Positions 20,469 to 31,779 of a stretch of 64,000 nt of DNA are shown here, one piece after another (the stretch's first letter is position 1; every line of letters starts with the position of its first letter). The stretch is from Corydoras sp. C115. Lineage: Eukaryota; Chordata; Actinopteri; Siluriformes; Callichthyidae. The stretch covers positions 1,696,501 through 1,760,500 of the forward strand of contig JAFMOC010000002.1 in NCBI GenBank assembly GCA_019802505.1, read 5' to 3'. A program made the position numbers and the translations under genes. The notes beneath the pieces are model-generated. The model had not been told where the DNA came from, did not search any database, and saw only the letters and a program-made list of their open reading frames with translations.

Positions 20469-21064
20469 TGTGGTTCATGTACTGCAATTTGGCTTAATTT
20501 TGAATAGTTTTAAGAGGAAACTATTGGAATAATAAATCCCTAAAAGTTTTCAAATAAGATTGCTATTAAATACTGATGGACACAAATGTCTCCTCTACAC
20601 GCCATGACCATTCAATTTGCTGGAAAAGTATATCCAATATCCAAAATTTTATGTGCATCATTTACTTAACAAATGAAGTTAGAAAAATAGCCTTTTATTG
20701 GGATGATTTTGCCTTAATATAAGCCTGCGCCATGCTGAATGTAAACATCGATACATTAAGTTGTATCAGATAAAATATTTATCAATTGTCATATCCTTAA
20801 TATCGTAAAACGATAGTACAACACGTGTGTAACATCTATGTTTTGAATTACAATTTAAAAGGAAGGGCGAAGTCTTTTAGATTTTTAACAGCATAGCAAC
20901 ACGCTAACTAATAACTGTTACAACACTACATAAAACTCATTAGAGACCCGATGTCGACTTACACGGTGCAGCAATTCCGTGTCCATCTCTCCGTTTACTA
21001 TCTTACAGAAGATACATTTTTTATCAAAGCCGTCTTTCTCCATTGTAGGAACAGGTACCGCCAT
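16386..21064 (-). CDS. HINT3: HINT3, histidine triad nucleotide-binding protein 3
   Basis: Five coding exons on the minus strand: 20963-21064, 19942-20059, 19359-19428, 19146-19272 and 16386-16424. Phases agree at every junction and the sum is 456 nt (151 aa plus stop). Exon 1 starts MAVPVPTMEKDGFDKKCIFC; a second in-frame Met (residue 8) could also be used. Exon 2 carries DINPGAPHHYLVVPTKHVGN, typical of the HIT fold. Exon 4 carries AHLHLHVLAP (residues 109-118), the H-x-H-x-H-x-x histidine triad; by analogy with HINT1 the middle His (112) is the nucleophile for adenosine phosphoramidate hydrolysis. The tiny last exon encodes ADQLLLRLNSEV and TGA. Human HINT3 is 182 aa, so this protein has a shorter N-terminus. 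Candidate polyA signals on the minus strand lie at 15436-15441 and 15378-15383, giving a 3'UTR near 1 kb. Intron 4 holds SINE copies. Confidence 0.93.
16879..17034 (-). mobile_element. 5'-truncated DANA/mermaid-type SINE in HINT3 intron 4
   Basis: Only the 3' 134 bases of the SINE are present (16890-17023), yet an 11-bp duplication GTTACTGATCC flanks it at 16879-16889 and 17024-17034. The truncation therefore happened at insertion. Confidence 0.93.
17035..18688. other. HINT3 intron 4, unique part
   Basis: AT-rich intron with small homopolymer runs (T run 18643-18668). No exon or mobile element recognised. Confidence 0.5.
18690..18815 (-). mobile_element. Fragment of the second tRNA-derived SINE family
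   Basis: Minus-oriented partial copy with AAGCAATGATGGATTAGTGT and CTTGCTCAAGAATCCCCATT, matching the middle of the copies at 27062 and 43609. Head and tail are lost. Confidence 0.65.
19587..19898 (-). mobile_element. DANA/mermaid-type SINE in HINT3 intron 2
   Basis: Minus-oriented nearly full copy: CCGCTTTATCCTCCTAGGGT at the 3' end and the tRNA-like head at the right (ATTCGAAACAGGAATCCCTA; the B box carries a mutation). It lies about 45 bp downstream, in gene orientation, of the exon 2 donor. Confidence 0.88.
20060..20962. other. HINT3 intron 1 with (GT)n microsatellite
   Basis: Intron between exons 1 and 2. A GT repeat lies at 20432-20468. Otherwise AT-rich with nothing recognised. Confidence 0.6.
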
Positions 21065-21150
21065 ATTCCTTCTTCCTGGCAACTTCACTTATCGTGCACG
21101 CGCGGGCCGCGGCCACGGGAGGGCGCTCCCCAACACACGCGTATCGTGGA
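21065..21150 (-). promoter_or_regulatory. CpG-rich promoter region of HINT3
   Basis: Directly upstream of the HINT3 start, 21085-21145 is rich in G, C and CpG (CGCGCGGGCCGCGGCCACGG and neighbours) in otherwise AT-rich DNA. This is the usual look of a small housekeeping-type CpG promoter. No TATA box is evident, and the exact transcription start cannot be read from the sequence. Confidence 0.5.
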
Positions 21151-24100
21151 GAACAAATACTAGTTTTGTTTCTTCATTACATTTGCCTAAAGTTTAATCA
21201 TTTATACTAATACACACATAGATAGCACTAGGCAACGTGACAGTAGGACCCCACCAAACATTTGAATTTTGGTCGCACCCTTCCAAAACAACATTTTGGA
21301 ATGTTGTGTCTTCCTTTTTTTGTATTCCTTTTTCCATTGTTGGTCAACCACCACTCTAGGTAAAAAAAATAACTCCAGCTGTTAATTGTTCACTGTTATT
21401 GTTTAATTTGTAATGTACTTGGGGTGGTTGTATCTGAACCTCTTTATATAATCAATATTCAATATTGTTTTGGTTTACTACAAGTTGTTTGTTACAATAT
21501 TTTATTGTAAGTACTTTATTAATAAATAAACTTAAACTAGTTCATATATGTTTGAAGATAATGGAAAGATAAAAATCAATGTATTTGTAATGTTCATTCA
21601 GTGTTTTTACTGATACTAGATAATATGACTAAAATGAAATTTCTGTTTATAATGCAGACTGAATAATCTTTCTTAGGGATGTATTCTGTGTGAACATGCA
21701 TTTGTAAACAGAGCATCAATGTTAAAAACACTTAATAAAAACCCTTAATAATTCACAGTTGATTTTTAAAAGTCTTTCAGGTGCTAGCCAACTCATTTTC
21801 ATGCTTGCCACTGGAGAAATTTCTGACACAGCATGGTCATAGAAGGTGTCAATTTAAAAATTGCTATCAGAATGAGGGAGCAGAATGCTTATTAGAAACA
21901 AATACAAAACAGACAGGCCTTTATACAACATGTCAATAAACATCAGACTAAATATGACAGTACAGATTTGTTCAAGTCTTTTTATATATTTTTTTAAATT
22001 AATTCTAAGCCAAGTTTCATTTGATTTTTACTTGGAACATGTATATACTGCATTAACAGTACTAACCTATCAGGGGTTCATAGCTTTTGAATACTATTTT
22101 CCTCATGCCAACAACCCAGCTTAAAACCCTCTAATTTTAAGGCCCTACTGTTTCAGGGAGCAGCCAGTGGTTGCCCTGCTGTTGATGGACACAATGCAGC
22201 AGCTGACTATGCTTGTGCAGGCACAATCAGGGGTAGTCCCAATAGTCACAACACTCCAAAATTTTCAGACTGAAGAGAATGAATTCCCTGGTACTTAAAT
22301 GACTCACTGCTGCAGTGGTTTTCAACTCTCATGCTTACTGGTCTTTGAAAAGTAGTCCTTCCAGTAGCCCTATGTAACAGTTCAATGTGGCCTCCCTTAC
22401 CAGTGGGTGCTTATTCAGCTGACTACTCTGTGGGAAAGGTAATCAGTTGAGTGTACCAGTGGTAATAACTTATCTGAAACCATCCAGGTTTCTTCAATTC
22501 CTAAGATGACTCAGATTCTCAATATATGTATCCAACACATCAGCCCTTGTGCCAGTCAGCAAAGAACACAGAGATACTTGATCAGAGGGTCCGGGTCAAA
22601 AACTCATCCCAACATAGGGCCTGTTTCTCTCAGGGCGGATAAAGTAGTGGCTTACCTGTACAAGCTATTTAAATGTCTCTTCTGTGGGATTTTAAACCAT
22701 GATAGTAAGGCATAAACGAGCAGAATTATTTAATGGGGTTATAGGGGGAATAAGTAGGTTGTGACTTAATTTAAACTGGTTAGCAGATCGGACTGATAAT
22801 TAATCTTGTGCCCTCCAGTATGAAAGTACATTACATTTAGCACAGGCTAATGTATGCAAATGATACCATTAAAATGCATGTTGGTGTTTAGTTCCTAAAT
22901 TAAGTGCTCATTTACACTACTGGCAGACTGAACAATCCAGAGATTCATTACAACAAATTACAAAAATAATAAGGCAACACATTACACAGACTCCCTTCAT
23001 TTGTTCCCTCTAATTTACTCGAAAAATATGGAATTAATTTACATGCCAATCAGCATTTTACACATACAGTATAGGAGGTCATAAACTTGCCAAGGCTATT
23101 ATGTTAATCGTTGGGTTGTTGTTTAATATAATAAATCAGGACCAAAGTCCTGCTAGTGTGCAATTACAACCTGCTATGGGAGTGTAATTACATAACTGCA
23201 ATGTCAACAATATAAATGGCATGAGTAGGGTGAGTAAAAAAGAATGCTTTGGGAGAAGCACAGAACAGATTCATGAATCTTTAGAGTAATCCAAAAGTTC
23301 ACTACTCTCCCCTTTTAAATAATTTATAACAGAACCATTAATTGAGCAACTGTAAAATGTAGCTTTTCTGTCCTAAAGTATTTGTGGAATTATTTATAGT
23401 AGGCTGATATTGTAAATAGATAATTCTGATTAAAACTAAAGAAGCAGAAAGGTGGGGAAAGGGACAGGTGGATTTTAGAAGGGGATAACACAACATAAGT
23501 GTGATCACTTTCTTCAATTATTATTTTTTTACATTTCAAGAATTTCTAGACTTTTTGCTGATATCAGCACTACAGTCACTGGTCGCACTTGTCCATTGTT
23601 AGCTAAATACAAAATTATTCAGTGTATTGTGATGTCTTTGAACATGGTTTTAAAGTGTCAGTCGATGGCAGGTCTTAACATATTTGATGAGAACTTAATG
23701 CAGTGTGTTTATTGTTACTAATTATTGATTAAATTTTTAACTAGATGCTGATAAGTATTGATTATTAAAATGAAATGTTTAAAATGTTTAATTCCTTATG
23801 CAGAATGAAGGTCTGAGTCTTATTTATTTATGTGTAACCTTTATATGGACACTGATAAACAACAACAACCTGAATGCTCCTGTAGGGATTTACCTTAATT
23901 AAAGGAGCAGTGTGCAGGATTTAGTGGCATTTAACTGAGAGTTTGCAGTTGGCAAACACCTTCATAGCACTCCCTTGATCAGTTTGTCAGCCACATTGAT
24001 ACATTACCCTTATGAACAGCAGTGACAAATGTAGCTACTGTAGAAACAAACAACAACATAGCAGTCTTCCTGAAGGTGAACCACTTTCATTTATATATCA

Positions 24101-24220
24101 AATACTTCCAAGCTAACATAGTCACAATTATTTGTAATTATTAGTAAGTTTTCCAAAACAAAAAAAAATCATAAATCTATATTCTGTTTGCTGTTTGCTA
24201 AAATATCTTTAATAATGTTG
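21151..24220. other. Gene-free spacer upstream of HINT3
   Basis: About 3 kb of AT-rich sequence. Open stretches are short and lack motifs. In mammals NCOA7 lies on this side of HINT3, but I see no exon with its TLDc-type motifs here. Confidence 0.45.
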
Positions 24221-24483
24221 AGGTTTGGTACATTCATCCATCCATTATCTTCCACTTCATCCTCTACTAAGGTCGCGGGGGGGTTTCCTTATGCCCATCC
24301 AGGAGAGAACGTTTCTGGCCTTAATTCTTAATCCATGTTTTTGGACTGTGGGAGAAAACCAGAGAACCCAGAGGAAACCCACGCAGACACGAGGAGAACA
24401 TGGAAACTCAACCCAGATTGGGATTCGAACCGGGAGACAAACATGCTAACCACTAAGCCACCATGCCGCCAGGTTTGGTACAT
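24221..24483 (-). mobile_element. DANA/mermaid-type SINE with internal deletion
   Basis: SINE body 24234-24470 between AGGTTTGGTACAT duplications (24221-24233, 24471-24483). The segment between the GTTTCTGGCC and TTAATTCTTA region (around 24312-24330) is missing relative to other copies, removing much of the 3' domain. Confidence 0.92.
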
Positions 24484-25510
24484 AATTTTCAGTATTTACT
24501 TTAGCAGTTTGTATGACCACATGCATAACAACTTTATGCAAAAGTGAATAGTGAATAGTAAATAATTTTCAATAAATAAGTAATTCCATGCACATTTACA
24601 ATGTGTATTGGGAAATACTATATTTCAGCAACAGGAGGCAATGTTGCCACATCGAAGAGCAGCCTTGGCTCCAGGATAGTGTTGTGCACTGAAGGATGTC
24701 ACCGTCTCACAGCATTTCTCATCAGTTTCTCATCATTGTTCAAGATATATCACACATATTTTGTGGAATCAGATTATGTGGGTGTAAATAATCAAGAGTA
24801 AGACAGTAAAAGCATACAGTTTAGTAAAAAAGTACATTATCATGGCCTTTGCTATCAAATATCAAAGTCATCCAGTGCGGTCTTTATGTAGTTCTGGTGA
24901 TAAGTGACTGGAATTAGACTGTGACTATCTGATAATGTTTAAGTGAAAGATTTTGCTTTTATTTGCTTAATATGTTTATTTGTTTCCCCTTGTTATATAA
25001 AATGTGTAATCCCTGAACTTTGTGTCATGCCGTGTGCTTTAGACATATAAATCTCCATGTTTAAATTGGATTTAGATAAATTGTTACAAATGTAACATGC
25101 ACAGAACAATGATAAGTGGGAAATCCCAAACGCACAAGACACAAGTTACAAATAATAATTTTAAAATGTATTAAAACTATTATTTCTGACCTCGCTGAGA
25201 TACTGCGGGTCAAATCTTCACCCTAGCCACTCACTGAAGCAGTGAGGAATGAATGCAGCCTTTGGCACACTGGGGCCAACAATTTACTGGGTTACTGCCC
25301 ACAGACCGCTTTTCAACTTTGAGCAGGAAGCAGTGTGTCTTACAGTCCTTTGCTGCGAGTGGACACACCAAGTGGCAATGCTTGCTGCGCAGACCAATGT
25401 ATGTGCTAGTATGTGCTGGGCTTGCTGCCCAGACAAGTATGTGCTAGTATGTTTTGCAGTGTTGGAGGTGGCCAGATTAAACCTTTATAGACAACAACTC
25501 ACACTCTATA
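24484..25510. other. Spacer with a short tandem duplication
   Basis: Mostly featureless. At about 25378-25455 a roughly 45-base unit (CTTGCTGCGCAGACCAATGT / CTTGCTGCCCAGACAAGTAT, each followed by GTGCTAGTATGT) occurs twice in tandem. No gene seen. Confidence 0.5.
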
Positions 25511-25983
25511 TGTCAGGTTTGGGAGTGCTAGGCCACTCCCCCTGGTTTCTACTTCGGGTTTTGGCCATTCGGGGTTCTCGTAGGTAGGGCCCATTCCCGA
25601 GACCTGGGATTGGGTCCTACCTAGTCACATACGGCCTGCTGACTAGACTTAAAGAGCGCATGCTCCCTGAGTCAACAGGCCAGCATTACTATTGTTACCT
25701 TTGTCGGGTTTATGGCTACGTTTGTTAGGATTTGTGTTTGGTTTATTCGGTGTTTTGTTAAACGTTTCGTCTCGGTTTTTGTTTAAGGTTTTTACATTTG
25801 TTGCCCGGCAGGTTCCGCCCATGCTTCGGGTGTCGTTCCCGCCGTGCCGTTAATAAAGACCTTCTTGCTGCTTACCTGGTCGCCTGGCTCGCCTGCCTTA
25901 CTCGCACCGAGTGCACCTCGCCCCGACATAGCACCGCGCAGCGTCGCCTTTGGACGGACTGCGCGCCCTTTTGTGACACTATA
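25506..25983 (+). mobile_element. Solo LTR with 5-bp target duplication
   Basis: A 468-bp unit at 25511-25978 begins TGTCAGGTTTGGG and ends TTTTGTGACA, with the 5-bp direct repeat CTATA on both sides (25506-25510, 25979-25983). A polyadenylation signal TTAATAAAGACC occurs near 25849. This is the structure left when two LTRs of a retroelement recombine. Ty3/gypsy origin is likely from the TGTCA...TGACA ends but not proven. Confidence 0.88.
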
Positions 25984-27061
25984 GATACCAGACTAACTTT
26001 ATTTCAAAGTAAATTGGGCACATAAAGTTGCTGAACCTAGACCTAACCAACTGTAGCAACCCCAAATCATAGTTAAATCTACATGGAGACCCATTACTTT
26101 TGGCCAGGCACTATATTTATAAAGGATTATTGTCCTAGAATGCTTGCATAATTACAGTGTGTTTAATGTTAATTTTAATGTTGCATAAACTTTATTACAA
26201 TTACTTAGTATTGGTGTTTATCCTCATTACTACAGTATGCTTGTGTTAAGCTCTAAAAGCATTAAAGGGCAAGAAAAGACATGCTACACCGAAACCATCC
26301 CCTTCCAGCCGGAGTCAGATAATTCAACTTTCTTGAATATTAGGCTCACCTGCTTAATTACTCCTTGCCCATAATTGTTCGGTGGTTGTTAGTTGTAGGT
26401 ATTTAATCCTGTAGTACTGTCCAGGCCTAGATTTAAAGATTAAAAGGGAACACCATTTTAAGCTTGCAGTGCCTTATAAAAATATGTTCTGTATCAAGCT
26501 GTAATGTTAATCCTATCATGAATAAGAAAACATTGTGAAAGCAACTGATGTGTAAATCTCAAGTTTCTGTAGATAACGTAGTGCTTTTTAATACTTTATG
26601 ATGTTAATTTTATATTTCATACAGACTAAGAGCCAGTACACTTGATTAGCGTGGGTTTTATGATGTAACTGTCACTGTCATGCACAAATGCACTAAACCC
26701 ACTTTCTATCGTTTCGTCTGACAGTCTATAATTCTCTTAGAGAACCGGAAATAGGAGCGGTGCACTATGCAATCACGAGATCCAAGTCAGTGTACATCCC
26801 CAGACACCTCCTTTCCATGGTCCTCACACAATGCCAGCTGACAGCATCCAGAGTAGCATCATTCACTTTGTTGTGACTTCTATGTCCCAGCCCAGGTTAA
26901 ACTTTTTGGTTACTTTAATAACAAACTGACAAGAGGATAGGAGCGGAAAAACATCATTTTTTTTCTTATCCTAAATGATGTTTTTCACAGATTTATTCTG
27001 AAACCTTTTGATTAGTCTTTTTTAATCATTGTGAATTTAATATCTGTTATTACCCTGGGCA
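25984..27061. other. Spacer, no recognised feature
   Basis: AT-rich. The piece TACTTTTGGCCAGGCACTAT near 26096 resembles a Tc1-like terminus but has no partner. No gene seen. Confidence 0.4.
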
Positions 27062-27268
27062 GGGGCAGGGTAGCTCAGTGGTTAGGCCATTGGGCTATCA
27101 ATCTGAAGGTTGGTGGTTCAAATCCCAGGTCCACTGAAGTTACCAATGTGGGTCCTTGAGCAAGACCCTTAACCCTCATTGCTCCAGGGATGTTGTGATT
27201 AACCCTGTGCACACCTTGTAAGTCGCTTTGGATAAAAGCGTCTGCTAAATGACCAAATGGAAATGGAA
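27062..27268 (+). mobile_element. tRNA-derived SINE, second family, best copy
   Basis: The head has A box TAGCTCAGTGGTTAGG and B box GGTTCAAATCC. The body includes GGGTCCTTGAGCAAGACCCT and the 3' end has TAAGTCGCTTTGGATAAAAG followed by CGTCTGCTAAATG and an (AAATGG)n-like tail. This 3' end is very widespread in teleost SINEs. No clear target duplication was found. Confidence 0.85.
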
Positions 27269-28800
27269 ATATTAAGATAATTATCACTTTTACCCTAAAT
27301 TAAAAAGGTGAAAGCAGAATTCTGGTAGAACCAGAACATTGGATCATATTAGCCCTATGTGTACTGGCCTCAGATATTTTTGCTGGGACATTGTGGGAAC
27401 CCATAAAGAATGCAATCATTTATCTCTAATCAACATTTATCGCTGTAGGCTTCGCCTTCCTGTCACTGTGCTCTTGCCACAGTCAAAATACACATGTTAC
27501 TAATCATGTAATATGATCAGGCAATTCAAAAGTTGAACTCCTAGAATAGAATTCTAGAAAAAAATAGAATAGAATAGAAACGTTTAAAAGTAAATCAAAA
27601 ACACATTTGTTTACTCAGTTATCCAGTTCCTGTAGATAAAGGTTCAGAGCTCAGGTTAAACTGTATTGAGTTGGTGATCTTGAATAGTTAGTGCATTTCT
27701 TCTTCTTACCAAACTCACCATTATTGGGGAGTGTAGTGCTGAAATCAAATGCCATCTTTGTATTTATTTATCATTGTTTGGTCTCAAGGCTGTCTTTTTA
27801 AACACTGACAATGTCCAGGTATCTGTTTTTTATACTGTTAGTTTAAAAAAAACATACAAGAACATGGAACTTTTGTTGTTTCATCAAATAAATCAACTAC
27901 AACTTTTCAATTGAACAAGGTGCAGACATGCTAAAAAGTCACATTACACTAAAAAGATCCAGCCAATTTGTCAACGGGGCAGAAAAATGTGGCACATAAA
28001 CCACTTGTTGGCCCAACAAATATATTTTCCTCAATGTCACATAAAACTCAGACTGCTAAAAAAGAGAAAATGGAGGGAGAAGGCATTTGTTATTTGAGAC
28101 AAGTGTTCAGAAGAATAACTGATGTCAAGTTTAAGGAAGGTCAAATCTGGCACATAATGAGACAAAATTAGTTGGAAAAAAAGCTGGTGGGACCAAAGAA
28201 AATCGCTGTAATTCAAAGGTGTTCTAGAAAAAAAAAATCTTGCCAACTATCAAGCCAAATGACATAAAGCTGATTAACAACTGTAGTTAAAAATGTAGTC
28301 TGTTTACTTAATATAACCCATTTATGTAAAAGCGAAATACATATATGTCACATATATTTAAAGTAAATATAATAAATATAGTAATGTGAAGTAGTTTGTG
28401 ATTTTTTTTTTTACTTTGTACCTATATATACCAGCTGTTACCTATAATAAATTAAGCATTGAGAATGTGATGATGTGATGGTCTCTCAGTTCTTGACAAG
28501 CTCTTGACCCATTGAAGGGAGCCCGCTGCTCAGCTAAGCCTGACTGATAGATCATGAACTCCAACAACAATCTGATACATGTAAGACTGAAATTTTTTAT
28601 AGCCAATGGAACTTTCTATTACGTTTCAAAAGTCTACCTTATACAGATAATCTGACATATTTGATTTTTGCCTGAATAGGTATATCAAATTCAACCAAAT
28701 TTTTCAAAATGCAAAACTATTGTAAAAATTTGTTGCCTGGTGTTTCTGGGAGGTTGAACTCCCTCCAGATTTTTACTTTAAACCACAAATCCTGCAAGAC
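27269..28800. other. Spacer, no recognised feature
   Basis: AT-rich sequence with only short open stretches. No gene or repeat family recognised. Confidence 0.4.
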
Positions 28801-28814
28801 ACTCATCACTCATT

Positions 28815-28935
28815 ATTGTGTCCTGGACTGGATGATTACAAATAATGGATCTCAGTTCACATGCTGAGACTTTAGTCGATTTGCCACAGAATGAAACTTT
28901 AAACATGTGATCTCCTGCTAAAGCATTGCGCCTTG
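28815..28935 (+). pseudogene. Possible retroelement integrase relic
   Basis: One frame from 28831 reads MITNNGSQFTC, stop, DFSRFATE, stop, NFKHVISC. This follows the retroelement integrase core pattern DNG-x-QF ... F-x-x-F ... HV-x-S, with the catalytic Asp already changed to Asn and two stops. It is a short, old fragment; the assignment rests on pattern only. Confidence 0.4.
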
Positions 28936-31412
28936 TGTTGTTGCCAAGTCTGTGCCTTCATAGGAAGATTAGAAAACCTGCTCTTAGAGACATGGTGGGA
29001 ATGAAACCATTGCCATGAGATCACACATGAGTGTAGAAATGAGGAATCTGTGGCATACACTGATACAAAGTGTAGTTGCTCCCTCTTTAGTTGGAACAGA
29101 GTGGATTTGCAAGTAGTCTTGCAAGTAGTCTAGATTTGCAAGTTTACCTTCATTGTGCCATCTTTCACATACCTTAATAGAATGACAGTCATAGACTATT
29201 TAGCCAAGAGCATAGCCCATTTGATTCACTCTAATGCTGCCTCCAGATTTCACAACCAAACTGCCACAGACACCAAGACCTAAACCAACTGCTACACAAA
29301 CCACAAGCTAATACACGTCCACATCCCCTTTAGAACCTATGTTGTCACCAGAAGTGGAAGAGTGCCTTTTCAGGAGAAAAAAGGATTACATAACAGTAAT
29401 TCAGCTTTAATGAATGCAACTGGACAAAAATATGCTAAGAGTTTTAAAGCAAATCAACAATGAATGCAACAAGTTTTTTAGTTTATGTTTATATTTTATG
29501 ATTTTTTATCTATCATACCATGCACGATTATATCTAAACTTATACATATTTCTATGTCTTATATCTAATCATATAAATCAAATCATATTGCTTAATATCC
29601 ACTTTAAATCACTGTAGATACAATTTAAAATGGATAAGGCATTTATTTTTATGTGATTGTATATGGAGAATAATAACAAAGGGGAAATGCATCTCATTTT
29701 CTGTTTTAGAAAAGATTTTAAGGAAAGGTAGTTTATTATCACCTACTGAGTAAACAGGTTACACTGGAGTCAGAAGTAATATTTTACAGGTGAACATTAA
29801 GAGATCATTTAGGACAGTCAGACCTTCGTAAACTACAGGTAGAACAGCAAGCCATTTACTGGCTGGTTGAAGGTCATATCCTCTCCCTGCTGCTCTGGTA
29901 ACTTCGGAGCTAGATCATTCCCTTTCCTCTGTGTATGCTAAAAAAATAGTACACTCCTGGCTCATACAGGCTATATGACCATATGGCTAAATTCATCATG
30001 TGTCCAATCTTATTAAAGTAACCATCATTAGGTACTGTTGGATGTTCTCACCCACACCTGTTGGCCTCTCTATTTTCACCTGGATGCTGGATAAAGTAGC
30101 AGATCTGTAGGAGTTCTGCTTTATTAAATTATTATCCATTCTTCAAACGAAAAATTACTGGGCACTACTTTACATACACCACCAATTATTTTTATTTCTG
30201 TGCATATGAATGTTATTAGCACATTGTTGGATGTATATTCAGGTTAACATAGTTTGATTACATAAAGGTCTAATGTATCTTAAGAACAGATCGCATGACT
30301 GCATTCTGCCTGTTTAGTCTTGTCAGGTATTGAAGTCAGGCTGCTTATATCTACATGACTTTACCATGACCTGTCTTTCCCACACCTCCAACAGTAAGTA
30401 CAGGATGGGGCAGAAGAAGTAAGAGGTGACAGAAATAGGGGTTGCTTTAGCTTGCTCTTTGCCTTTGTATTGTATATGTATTTGCCTGAAGGACAATTTC
30501 CTGCTGTGTACTAAACTACATTCACTAAATTTTTAAACCTCTTCTCAAAAAAAATAGATAAGTGACTGATGGAACGATTCAATACCAAAATTACAGTCCC
30601 ACCGAAAACCTTTGATTCGCCTTTTTATTAGTTTTATTAATTTACATATAGCTCTCTGGAAACAATTTGGAAAGCTGCAGTAAAGCTCCTCCCTGCATAT
30701 TCCACCTTGCCTCTGGACTGTTGTGTAAGAATTTATGTGATAGCAGTGGGCTTCCTGGAGCAGCGGTAAGAACTGGATACAAAAACTTTATTGAAGGATG
30801 CTTAAACAAATATTACTAATGTGTAATTTTCTCTCTGTTCAGAAGCCCAATTATGCTTGGTGGGCTGGATGAGCTATAATGTACCATGTAGAATCATCAT
30901 TAAAATTACAGGCACAGGCAGATCTTTCAGCAAAACTTTAATGACTTCTCTGCTACGAAATACTAACAAAAGGAAACCTAGCAAATATTTCTTAAAACAA
31001 AACTCATAAAGGCTTAAGTTTTTTTCTTCAACCTGCTGGTTTACAGTGTGGTTTTGATCATGGGCTTAGGATAAGCATGTTGACATCTTAATTATCTTAT
31101 CATTTATGAGTAGATTTTTATTCTAACTTGTCTTAAAATAAGTCAATGATGCCATATCAAAGTTCTCATTGAATTTAAAAGCAGAAAACTACAAAAGCTG
31201 TTATTCTATCTCACAAATAACTGCACACTGCATGCCAAGCAGACAGCAGCTGCCCAACTGTCAATTTCAATAATAAGACTTAAAGTAAATCTATCATTTT
31301 TTGCTGTTTAGCGGCAAATTTCACTGTTTAGCATTTTGTGAATTCCATATGCTTAAGTACAGTATGAGGTAAAAAGAAAAAAAGTTTCATTACAATGGTA
31401 ATTGGATTAAAC
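28936..31412. other. Spacer, no recognised feature
   Basis: About 2.5 kb with no coding exon or known repeat recognised. Confidence 0.4.
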
Positions 31413-31779
31413 TGGATAGACCAGGGCGGCACGGTGGCTTAATGGTTAGCACGTTCGCCTGTCAGCGCTAGGGATTCCCGGTTCGAATCCCCATCTGGGT
31501 GGAGTTTCCATGTTCTCCCCGTGTCCGCGTGGGTTTCCTCCGGGTTCTCCGGTTCCCTCCCACAGTCCAAAAACATGGATCAAGTTAATTGAGTTCTCTA
31601 AATTGCCCCATATAGAGTGTGTTTGCGTGTGTGAGTGTGTACCCAGCGATGGATTGCCCCCCTGTCCTGGGTGTATCTGCCCAGCGCCCAAGATGTTCTC
31701 CCCTGGATGGGCATGGGGAACCCCACCGCGACCCTAATAGAGGATAAAGCGGGAGATAATGAATGAATGGATAGACCAG
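31413..31779 (+). mobile_element. DANA/mermaid-type SINE, young full-length copy
   Basis: Body 31425-31767 flanked by TGGATAGACCAG (31413-31424, 31768-31779). It is almost identical to the copies at 6403 and 44413. Confidence 0.95.

Noticed and set aside
26090..26115. TACTTTTGGCCAGGCACTAT as a Tc1 terminus
   Set aside because: No inverse partner or transposase remnant nearby.
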